Origin: Lachnocurva sp029100405
GTDB lineage: Bacteria > Bacillota > Clostridia > Lachnospirales > Lachnospiraceae
Assembly: GCA_046263755.1 (NCBI GenBank)
Contig: JBJYZC010000010.1
Span: 39,799 to 103,798, forward strand
Reading direction: 5' to 3'
DNA length: 64,000 bases
Shown: positions 42,090 through 49,819 of the stretch, in pieces
Layout: every line of letters begins with the position of its first letter
Position numbering within the stretch: the first letter of the stretch is position 1
Position numbers and translations under genes: made by a program
The notes under the pieces: generated by a model
Seen by the model: only the letters and a program-made list of their open reading frames with translations
Database searches by the model: none
Told to the model about the DNA's origin: nothing

Positions 42090-43055
42090 ATGAAAATGAA
42101 AATAAGTATCATAGAACTCTTATCGATTTTTTTGTCCTTTGCAATCGGATTGATCTGTCTTCCTCCCTTGATCAATTTCTTGAATAAGGAAAAGATAGAC
42201 CAGACCGAAAGAACCTATATCAAGTCACATGAGAAGAAAAACGGAACACCGACCATGGGTGGCATCGCAATTCTTCTTTCCGTAACGATCTCTACGATTG
42301 TCTATAGTTTTTCTAATCCGAAGATCATTCCGGTCTTGATTTTGACCCTCGGTTTCGGATTGATCGGATTGATCGATGACTTCATGAAGGTCATTCTCCA
42401 CCGGGTCGACGGCTTGAAAGCCTGGCAAAAACTGCTTTTGCAGATCCTTGTCACAACGATTTTTGCCTATTACATCACACATTTTTCTCATGTTTCGCTG
42501 GATCTGATCCTTCCCTTTACCGGTGGCCATTCTGTGAATATCGGCTGGGCTGCCATTCCGGTCCTCTATTTCGCAGTCATCGGTACGGTCAATGGGACAA
42601 ATTTTACGGATGGTCTGGATGGTTTGGCATCGACGGTAACAGTTGTTGTGGCCTTCTTTTTTGCAGCCGCATCTTTACGCCTTGGAGGCGGGGTGGAAGT
42701 CATGGGACTGATTATGGCAGGCGCCCTTCTGGCCTTCCTCTGCTTTAACTGTCATCCGGCCAAAGTTTTCATGGGTGATACCGGATCTCTGGCTCTGGGC
42801 GGCTTTGTAGCCGGTATGGCTTATATGCTGAAAATGCCGCTTTTTATCCTGATCGTTGGTCTGATCTATCTCATAGAAGTCCTTTCTGTCATCATTCAGG
42901 TGGCTTATTTCAAGGCAAGCCATGGCAAACGATTTTTCCGCATGGCCCCCATTCATCATCATTTTGAGAAGGGCGGCTGGTCGGAAACGAAGATCGTAAC
43001 CATTTTCGGAGTCGTAACGGTTCTTCTGGCCTTTCTCGGCTGGATGGCATTGTAA
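42090..43055 (+). CDS. mraY: Phospho-N-acetylmuramoyl-pentapeptide transferase
   Basis: 321-residue membrane enzyme that makes lipid I. About ten hydrophobic helices are visible. The conserved aspartates are in LIDDFMKV and NFTDGLDGLA, with FMGDTGSLALGG and the His-rich IHHHFEKGG loop further on. Two in-frame ATGs (42090 and 42096) are possible; the second is better spaced from GGGG. murE and murF, often placed before it, are absent here. Confidence 0.95.
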   Translation: MKMKISIIELLSIFLSFAIGLICLPPLINFLNKEKIDQTERTYIKSHEKKNGTPTMGGIAILLSVTISTIVYSFSNPKIIPVLILTLGFGLIGLIDDFMKVILHRVDGLKAWQKLLLQILVTTIFAYYITHFSHVSLDLILPFTGGHSVNIGWAAIPVLYFAVIGTVNGTNFTDGLDGLASTVTVVVAFFFAAASLRLGGGVEVMGLIMAGALLAFLCFNCHPAKVFMGDTGSLALGGFVAGMAYMLKMPLFILIVGLIYLIEVLSVIIQVAYFKASHGKRFFRMAPIHHHFEKGGWSETKIVTIFGVVTVLLAFLGWMAL

Positions 43056-43079
43056 CAAAGAATTAGAAAGTGCAAAAAA

Positions 43080-44435
43080 ATGAGTGAAACCTATCTGGTC
43101 GTCGGCGCCGGTAAGTCCGGCGAAGCCGCAATTGATCTTCTCCTTCGGGAAGGGAAGACCTGTATCCTTTATGATGGAAATGAAAAGCTTTCCGTTTCGG
43201 ACTTGAGAGCAAAGCATGAGAATTGGAAAGACCTTCCGATCTATGCCGGCGATTGTCCCAAGGAAGTACTGGAAAAAGCGGATATCGCAGTCTTAAGCCC
43301 GGGTGTTCCGACGGATCTTCCGATTGTGGATGCAATGCGGGATCACGGAATGAAGATCTGGGGGGAAGTAGAGCTTGCTTATGAACTTGGCAAGGGACAG
43401 GTCTGTGCGATTACCGGAACAAATGGTAAGACAACGACAACCTCTCTGACCGGTGAGATCATGAAGACTGCTTTTGATTCGGTCTTTGTTGTCGGAAATA
43501 TCGGAATTCCCTATACCGGAGTCGCAGATCAGACAAAGGATGACAGTGTGATCGTTGCTGAGATCTCTTCCTTTATGCTGGAGACGATCGATGAGTTTCA
43601 TCCCCATGTTTCTGCCATTTTAAATATTACGCCGGATCATTTGAACCGCCATCATACGATGGAAAACTATATCAAGGCCAAGGAGAATATCACGAAGAAT
43701 CAGACCAAGGATGATGTCGTGATCCTGAATTACGAGGATCCGGTTCTTCGCGCATTCGGCCAGACCCTACCCATGAAGGTGGTTTACTTCTCTTCGAAAG
43801 AAAGAGTCCCCGGTGGTATGTATGTGGAAAATGGCCATCTGATTTCGGAATTTACCGGGGAGAAAGAAGATGTTCTTTCTGTGAAAGAATTGAATATCGT
43901 AGGTGCCCATAATTATGAGAATGCTTTAGCAGCGATCGCTTTCGGCCAGGCTATGGGCGTTTCTCTTGACAATATCCGTAAGGCACTTCGCCATTTCCAG
44001 GCGGTTCCTCATCGGATCGAATTTACCTGCGAAAAGCGCGGGGTACGTTTCTACAATGATTCCAAGGGGACCAATCCCGATGCGGCAATCAAGGCAGTAG
44101 ATGCTATGGAGTGGCCGACCTGTCTGATTGGCGGGGGATATGACAAGGGAAATGATTTTACGGAATGGGTATCCCATTTCCCGGGAAAGGTCAAGAAACT
44201 GGCTTTGATCGGTGTTACAGCAGAGAAGATTGCAAAAGCCTGTGATCAGATCGGTTTCAAGGATTATGTCTTCTGCAAGAGCTTCAAAGAAGCCATCGAT
44301 TGCTGCTATGAAGCAGCCGAGAGCGGGGATTGTGTCCTTCTTTCTCCGGCCTGTGCAAGCTGGGATATGTTCAAAAGCTATGAAGAACGGGGAGACATTT
44401 TTAAAGATTATGTCAGAAGTCTTCCTGAATCATAA
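43080..44435 (+). CDS. murD: UDP-N-acetylmuramoylalanine-D-glutamate ligase
   Basis: 451 residues, three domains: an N-terminal UDP-binding Rossmann domain (LVVGAGKSGEAA), the ATPase core with P-loop GTNGKTTTT (about residue 112) and the C-terminal Mur ligase domain with DSKGTNPDAAIKA. Adds D-Glu to the peptidoglycan precursor in the cytoplasm. It directly follows mraY. Confidence 0.96.
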   Translation: MSETYLVVGAGKSGEAAIDLLLREGKTCILYDGNEKLSVSDLRAKHENWKDLPIYAGDCPKEVLEKADIAVLSPGVPTDLPIVDAMRDHGMKIWGEVELAYELGKGQVCAITGTNGKTTTTSLTGEIMKTAFDSVFVVGNIGIPYTGVADQTKDDSVIVAEISSFMLETIDEFHPHVSAILNITPDHLNRHHTMENYIKAKENITKNQTKDDVVILNYEDPVLRAFGQTLPMKVVYFSSKERVPGGMYVENGHLISEFTGEKEDVLSVKELNIVGAHNYENALAAIAFGQAMGVSLDNIRKALRHFQAVPHRIEFTCEKRGVRFYNDSKGTNPDAAIKAVDAMEWPTCLIGGGYDKGNDFTEWVSHFPGKVKKLALIGVTAEKIAKACDQIGFKDYVFCKSFKEAIDCCYEAAESGDCVLLSPACASWDMFKSYEERGDIFKDYVRSLPES

Positions 44436-44552
44436 ATTGTGGAGAAATGCACTTTTCCCATATCATAGCCGTTAGTTAAATAAAGTTATGCAAGTCATGT
44501 TATGCAAGTACAGTCATGCATAAGAAAGAAGTCGGCAAAGGGACTGAGAACG

Positions 44553-45725
44553 ATGACAGAACAGACGATCCAAAAGAAAAAAAAGAATACGAGGCAGGGC
44601 GGGCATTCGTCCTCCAACCGGAGGATGGTCCGTTTGAAGCCAATTGAGAAGACGGAGTATTTTGACTACCAGCTGGTCTTATATCTGGTGATTCTTCTGG
44701 CTTTTGGTGTGGTCATGCTTTATAGTGCCAGTTCCTACACAGCCTCTTTAAGTTATGGGGATGCAGCTTTTTGGGTGAAACGACAGCTGATTTTCAGTCT
44801 GGGCGGCTTCGTCCTTATGATCATCATGTCAAAGGTAGATTATCACTTTTGGCTGAAACTTGCGGCACTTGGATATATTCTTGCATTTCTTTTAAATGTG
44901 TATGTTATATTTGCCGGTAAGTCCGCAAACGGCCAGTCCCGTTGGCTAAAACTTGGCCCGATTCAGCTTCAGCCGTCCGAGCTCGCTAAAATTGCGGTCA
45001 TTATTTTCTTTGCCCGTTTATTCGATGCAATGGGAAAAAATATCGATAAGTCCAAAAAACTCATTATTCCTTTTTGCCTGCTTCTGGTAATGCTTGTTCC
45101 GATTGCGGCTACCAACCTGTCGACGGCAGTGATCCTTGCAGGCATCTGGTTTTTCATGTTTCTTGTGGTTTCCAAAAACCGTAAGGTCATGCTTTCCATT
45201 GTCGGCATAGGACTTTTGGGAATCGCCGGATTTATAACTTTTGCCGGATATCGGAGTGACCGGATCAAGATCTGGAGAGATCCAACCAAGTATGAGAAAG
45301 GATATCAGACCCTGCAGGGCCTCTATGCGATCGGTTCCGGGGGAGTGTTCGGAAAGGGACTTGGAGAAGGCATGCAGAAACGGTTTGTTCCGGAAGCCCG
45401 AAACGATATGATATTTTCTCTGATCTGTGAAGAACTTGGCTTGTTCGGCGCTGTGATCCTGATCATTCTCTTTTTATTGTTTCTCTACCGCCTCTACTTC
45501 ATTGCCATCAATGCCAGCGATTTGACAGGATCACTGATCGTTACCGGGATCATGGCCCAGATCGCGATCCAGGTGGTTTTAAATATCGCTGTAGTCACGA
45601 ATTCCATTCCCAATACCGGTATTACCCTTCCTTTCATCAGTTACGGAGGGTCTGCCTTGTTTATTCTGATGGCGGAAATTGGGGTCGCTTTGAATGTTTC
45701 CCGATCGATCAATTTCTATGCCTGA
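44553..45725 (+). CDS. ftsW: Peptidoglycan glycosyltransferase FtsW (SEDS family)
   Basis: 390-residue polytopic protein with about ten helices. It polymerises septal lipid II together with the FtsI-type transpeptidase. SEDS signatures are clear: GPIQLQPSELAKIA, NDMIFSLICEELGLFGA and ITLPFISYGGSAL. The 45-residue basic N-terminus is cytoplasmic. I use ATG 44553 with AAAGGGA upstream. It could be SpoVE or RodA by sequence, but its place among division genes favours FtsW. murG does not follow. Confidence 0.92.
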   Translation: MTEQTIQKKKKNTRQGGHSSSNRRMVRLKPIEKTEYFDYQLVLYLVILLAFGVVMLYSASSYTASLSYGDAAFWVKRQLIFSLGGFVLMIIMSKVDYHFWLKLAALGYILAFLLNVYVIFAGKSANGQSRWLKLGPIQLQPSELAKIAVIIFFARLFDAMGKNIDKSKKLIIPFCLLLVMLVPIAATNLSTAVILAGIWFFMFLVVSKNRKVMLSIVGIGLLGIAGFITFAGYRSDRIKIWRDPTKYEKGYQTLQGLYAIGSGGVFGKGLGEGMQKRFVPEARNDMIFSLICEELGLFGAVILIILFLLFLYRLYFIAINASDLTGSLIVTGIMAQIAIQVVLNIAVVTNSIPNTGITLPFISYGGSALFILMAEIGVALNVSRSINFYA

Positions 45726-45739
45726 AAAAGGATTGTTTT

Positions 45740-46525
45740 ATGAGTGAAAGTGAAGAAGTCGTAAAGAGACGAAAAGCACATAAGAAAAAACAGAAGTCCC
45801 GCCTTCTCTTTTATCTTCCGAATATTCTTCTCGCACTGGTCCTGCTTTTGATTCTTTCCTATATCCTCTGTATTACGGTCTTTCGTACGACATCGGTCGA
45901 GGTGAGCGGAAATCATATCCTGTCGGATCAGGAAATCGAGAACCGGATCGTGACCGGGGATTATAAGAAGTACGGTTTGGTTCAGATTGTAAAAAGCATG
46001 GTAAAGCCGGTTCATGACCTGCCTTTTTGCAAATCATATAAGCTTTCCATCCGCCTTTCTTCGCCCCATACTCTGCATATCGCAATTCGGGAACCGGAGC
46101 TTCTGGGCTACATTTCGATGGAAGATGGAAAAATGGCTTATTTTAATGATGACGGTCTGGTGGAAGAAGTTTCGGATCGAAAGGTAGCAGGACTCTTCCC
46201 GGTCAGTGGGATCAAATGCAGTAAACCGACGAAGGGAGAACCGCTTCCCATTAACCGAAGATGCCGGCGGACTTTGCTTCAACTGACGAAGGCGATGAAG
46301 AAGTATGGCATCAAGGTGGATTCCGTGACCTTCCGGGATGAGCGGGAAGTCTCTGCTGTCAGCGGGGATATTACTTACGATATCGGAAGTTTTGAGTATC
46401 TCCAGGAGAAACTGATGCGCCTCCCTTATTTAAAGCCACATCTGGAGGGACTGAAGGGAACACTGCATCTGGATACCTGGACGCCGGAAAATACCGATAT
46501 TATTTTTGAAAAGAGTGAAGGATAA
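45740..46525 (+). CDS. ftsQ: Cell division protein FtsQ/DivIB
   Basis: 261 residues: basic cytoplasmic tail, one transmembrane helix (about 26-48) and an extracellular POTRA domain beginning TTSVEVSGNHILSDQEIENRI, followed by the beta domain. It scaffolds the divisome with FtsL. Overall similarity is low across the family, but topology and position before ftsZ are good support. Confidence 0.88.
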   Translation: MSESEEVVKRRKAHKKKQKSRLLFYLPNILLALVLLLILSYILCITVFRTTSVEVSGNHILSDQEIENRIVTGDYKKYGLVQIVKSMVKPVHDLPFCKSYKLSIRLSSPHTLHIAIREPELLGYISMEDGKMAYFNDDGLVEEVSDRKVAGLFPVSGIKCSKPTKGEPLPINRRCRRTLLQLTKAMKKYGIKVDSVTFRDEREVSAVSGDITYDIGSFEYLQEKLMRLPYLKPHLEGLKGTLHLDTWTPENTDIIFEKSEG

Positions 46526-46526
46526 G

Positions 46527-46550
46527 AAGCACAATACCTAGTGCTTAATT
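46527..46550 (+). terminator. Weak hairpin after ftsQ
   Basis: AAGCAC pairs with GTGCTT, followed by AATTTT. It may reduce read-through from the division genes into ftsZ. Confidence 0.4.
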
Positions 46551-46573
46551 TTGTGAAAAACCGCAAAAAGCGG

Positions 46574-46602
46574 TTGAATATATTTAGTGAAAATTATAGA
46601 AT
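46574..46602 (+). promoter_or_regulatory. Promoter of ftsZ
   Basis: TTGAAT (46574-46579), a 17-base spacer and TAGAAT (46597-46602). A GTCAGG/CCTGAC hairpin (46615-46637) lies in the 5' leader, just before the ribosome binding site. Confidence 0.75.
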
Positions 46603-46657
46603 AAAATTTAGATTGTCAGGTAGAAACCTTTCCTGACCATTAGAAGGAGGAACGACC

Positions 46658-47908
46658 TTGAGTTTAGGTTTAGATATCACACCGAGCCAGGAGGCTCAGT
46701 CCAAGGCAAAGATTATTGTGATCGGTGCAGGCGGCGCCGGAAATAATGCCATCAATCGCATGGTAGAAGCAAACATGGATCAGGAAGTTACTCTGATCGG
46801 CGTTAATACCGATGAACAGGCCCTGACTCTTTGCAAGGCACCAGTAACAATTCAGATCGGAGCAAAGCTTACCAAGGGACTGGGCGCAGGCGCTCATCCC
46901 GAGATCGGTGAAAAGGCGGCGGAAGAGAGCCAGGAAGATCTGCTTTCTGCAATCAAGGGCGCGGATATGGTCTTTGTTACCTGTGGCATGGGCGGCGGTA
47001 CCGGAACGGGTGCAGCTCCTGTCATCGCAGCGCTTGCAAAGGAACAGGGAATTCTGACGGTCGGCGTTGTGACAAAGCCATTTACCTTTGAGGGTAAGGT
47101 GCGTATGAAGAATGCAGAGGCAGGAATCGAGAAACTGCGTCAGGCCGTAGATACACTGATTATTGTTCCGAATGATCGTCTGCTTCAGATCGTAGCCAGA
47201 AATACCTCCATGCCGGAAGCGCTGCAGAAGGCCGATGAAGTTCTTCAGCAGTCCGTTCAGGGCATCACCGATGTCATCAATAATCCGGGCGACATCAACC
47301 TGGACTTTGCAGATGTCCGTACCATTATGCAGGATAAGGGCATCGCTCATATCGGTATCGGTTACGCCAAGGGAGATGAGAAGGCTCAGGAAGCTGTCAA
47401 GATGGCAGTTGAGAGTCCTCTGCTTGAGACCTCGATTCAGGGAGCAAGTGATGCTCTGGTTTCCATGAGTGGTGATATGTCTCTTCTGGAAGCAAGCGAA
47501 GCTGCTTCTTATATCCAGGAACTTGCGGGTGAGAATGTCAATATCATCTGGGGCTGCCGTTATGACGAATCCATGCAGGATCAGGTCTCTGTGACTGTTA
47601 TTGCAACCGGACTGGAAGGCCAGGATACCATTCAGACGCCGAATCTCCGTGCCGGCTATAATCAGATGAATTATAATCAGGGGCAGAGAAGTTTGAATAA
47701 CGGATATACTGGTTATCAAAATTCTTATACCAATCCTCAGGTTCCTCATGCAAGTGTGGATCCGGTGCGTGCCCCGCATCCGACGGCAATGCAGAGCAGT
47801 CCCCGGGAAGATTTCCAGAGAAATCTGAACACACCGGTTCAGCCCAAGCCCAACGTAAAGCCAAATGATATCTCTGTTCCGGATTTCTTAAGAGGGAAAA
47901 AGAGATAA
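46658..47908 (+). CDS. ftsZ: Cell division protein FtsZ
   Basis: 416-residue tubulin-like GTPase that forms the Z ring. The nucleotide-binding GAGGAGNNAINRM and the tubulin signature GGGTGTGAAP are intact. After the globular core (to about 320) comes a Gln/Asn/Pro-rich linker and the conserved C-terminal peptide (SVPDFLRGKKR), which binds membrane tethers. The start codon is TTG with AGAAGGAGG upstream. ftsA is not adjacent. Confidence 0.97.
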   Translation: MSLGLDITPSQEAQSKAKIIVIGAGGAGNNAINRMVEANMDQEVTLIGVNTDEQALTLCKAPVTIQIGAKLTKGLGAGAHPEIGEKAAEESQEDLLSAIKGADMVFVTCGMGGGTGTGAAPVIAALAKEQGILTVGVVTKPFTFEGKVRMKNAEAGIEKLRQAVDTLIIVPNDRLLQIVARNTSMPEALQKADEVLQQSVQGITDVINNPGDINLDFADVRTIMQDKGIAHIGIGYAKGDEKAQEAVKMAVESPLLETSIQGASDALVSMSGDMSLLEASEAASYIQELAGENVNIIWGCRYDESMQDQVSVTVIATGLEGQDTIQTPNLRAGYNQMNYNQGQRSLNNGYTGYQNSYTNPQVPHASVDPVRAPHPTAMQSSPREDFQRNLNTPVQPKPNVKPNDISVPDFLRGKKR

Positions 47909-47980
47909 TCGAGATAATCGAAGGACCAGAGGAGATCGGGCAAGGGCCCTTTGGATCGATTCAGAAAATAAGTTATGGAA

Positions 47981-48012
47981 AAGCATGTGAGTTTTCTCAC
48001 ATGCTTTTTTTC
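47981..48012 (+). terminator. Intrinsic terminator of ftsZ
   Basis: An 11-bp stem AAGCATGTGAG / CTCACATGCTT, loop TTTT, then a long T run. Confidence 0.93.
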
Positions 48013-48028
48013 TCTTTCTCTTTTCTTA

Positions 48029-48037
48029 TGATACAAT
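48029..48037 (+). promoter_or_regulatory. Extended -10 promoter before the beta-CASP gene
   Basis: TGATACAAT, an extended -10, 51 bases before the start codon at 48088. Confidence 0.55.
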
Positions 48038-48087
48038 GAGGATAGCAAGGTCGAAAGGTGATTACGCACTAGCTAAGGGGGTACAAT

Positions 48088-49713
48088 ATGATTATTGAAT
48101 TTTTAGGTGCAGATCATGAGGTCACCGGCAGCTGCCATTATCTGGAGGCAGCCGGAAAAAAGTTCCTGGTAGACTGCGGTATGCAGCAGGGAGCCGATAT
48201 TTATGAAAATCAGGAAATCCCGGTCAATGCTTCCGAACTGGACTATATTTTCGTAACGCATGCTCATATCGATCACAGCGGTCTGATTCCGCTCATGTAC
48301 AATCACGGTTTCCGCGGACAGGTTTTTGCCACCCAGGCAACCACCCAGCTCTGTGAGATCATGCTGAAGGACTCGGCTCACATTCAGGAGTCCGAAGTGG
48401 AATGGAAGAACCGGAAAGCCCGCCGTTCCGGCGGAGAACTGATAGAACCTCTCTATACGGTTGAGGATGCTACGAAGGTTCTGACCCAGTTCGTTCCCTG
48501 CCACTATCACATGAAGATCCAGGTCTGTGACGGCATTTCCATCCGCTTTGTGGATGCCGGACACCTGCTCGGTTCCTCCTCGATCGAGATGTGGCTTCAA
48601 GAAGACGGCCATGAAGTAAAACTGGTTTTCTCCGGTGATATTGGAAATGTAGACCAGCCCCTGATCAAAGATCCGGAATTTATCAAGGATGCGGATTATG
48701 TTTTAACAGAGTCCACCTATGGTGACAGGGTCCATGACAAACCGGCAGACTATGCCAAAGCTCTGGCTGATGTCATCCGGAGCACCCTGCAGGGAGGCGG
48801 TAATCTGGTCATTCCGGCCTTTTCTGTCGGCCGGACCCAGGAAATGCTCTACTTCATCCGTAAGATCAAGGAGGAACATTTGATCCCCCAGATGGATGAT
48901 TTTGAAGTCTATATGGATAGCCCTCTGGCGGTGGAAGCTACGAATATCTTCTCCCGGAATATTTCCGAATGCTTCGATGAGGAGGCTATGGATCTGGTAT
49001 CTCATGGCATAAATCCCATTTCCTTCCCCGGACTTCGGGTTGCCGTCACACCCGAAGAGTCGAAAATGATCAACTTTAATATGCGGCCGAAAGTGATTAT
49101 TTCCGCATCCGGTATGTGTGAAGCCGGCCGGATCCGCCATCACTTAAAGCACAATCTCTGGCGGCCGGAATCTACCATCCTTTTCGTTGGTTATCAGGTT
49201 CCGGGAACCCTGGGCTTTAACCTTCTGCATGGAGCCAAGCGTGTTCATATCTTCGGTGAAGAGATCGAAGTCAATGCCAGGATCTTGAACCTGCCCGGTA
49301 TCAGCGGCCATGCCGACCAGCCCCATCTTCTGGACTGGATCGGTCATTTCAAGGAGAATCCGCCAAAGAAGGTCTTCGTTGTCCATGGTCAGGATGAAGT
49401 TACGGACCATTATGCCAAACTGGTGCATGATACTTATGGTTTCGATGCAGTAGCGCCTTATTCCGGTGACAGCTGGGATCTCATCAGTGGAGAAAAGATC
49501 AGAGAAGGCAGCCGGATCAAGCGTGAGAAGGTATCTGTCCGTCATGCACAGATGAGTAAGGGCAAACAAAGCGGCCAGCAGATCTATAATCGTCTTCTGG
49601 CTGCCGGCCAGCGCCTGATGACCATCATAAGAAAGAGTGCAGGACTTGCCAATAAGGATATGGCCCGCTTTGCAGACCAGATCAATGCCCTTTGCGACAA
49701 GTGGGATCGATAA
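48088..49713 (+). CDS. Metallo-beta-lactamase/beta-CASP ribonuclease-like protein
   Basis: 541 residues. The metallo-beta-lactamase core has HAHIDHSG (motif II), DAGHLLGSSSIE and FSGDIGN; the beta-CASP insertion and the RMMBL motif region (GISGHADQPHLLDWI, VVHGQDE) follow. Such proteins cleave or trim RNA as single enzymes distinct from RNase J. The last 80 residues form a basic helical extension. Its own promoter and the flanking terminator suggest it is monocistronic. Confidence 0.88.
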   Translation: MIIEFLGADHEVTGSCHYLEAAGKKFLVDCGMQQGADIYENQEIPVNASELDYIFVTHAHIDHSGLIPLMYNHGFRGQVFATQATTQLCEIMLKDSAHIQESEVEWKNRKARRSGGELIEPLYTVEDATKVLTQFVPCHYHMKIQVCDGISIRFVDAGHLLGSSSIEMWLQEDGHEVKLVFSGDIGNVDQPLIKDPEFIKDADYVLTESTYGDRVHDKPADYAKALADVIRSTLQGGGNLVIPAFSVGRTQEMLYFIRKIKEEHLIPQMDDFEVYMDSPLAVEATNIFSRNISECFDEEAMDLVSHGINPISFPGLRVAVTPEESKMINFNMRPKVIISASGMCEAGRIRHHLKHNLWRPESTILFVGYQVPGTLGFNLLHGAKRVHIFGEEIEVNARILNLPGISGHADQPHLLDWIGHFKENPPKKVFVVHGQDEVTDHYAKLVHDTYGFDAVAPYSGDSWDLISGEKIREGSRIKREKVSVRHAQMSKGKQSGQQIYNRLLAAGQRLMTIIRKSAGLANKDMARFADQINALCDKWDR

Positions 49714-49819
49714 ACAGATCGAAGAATTGGAAATATAGACCAATCAAGGGAAGAAGTGGGCCGGATAGACAAAGCATAGAAATGCATAGAAATAAAGAAA
49801 TAAATTTAGGAGAGATAGT

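Noticed and set aside
44485..44520. Repeated ATGCAAGT/CATGCA words before ftsW
   Set aside because: Two short copies without dyad or spacing logic; probably slippage in a non-coding gap.
46561..46573. CCGC-AAAAA-GCGG hairpin before ftsZ
   Set aside because: Four-bp stem without a T run, directly upstream of the -35; too weak to call a terminator or operator.
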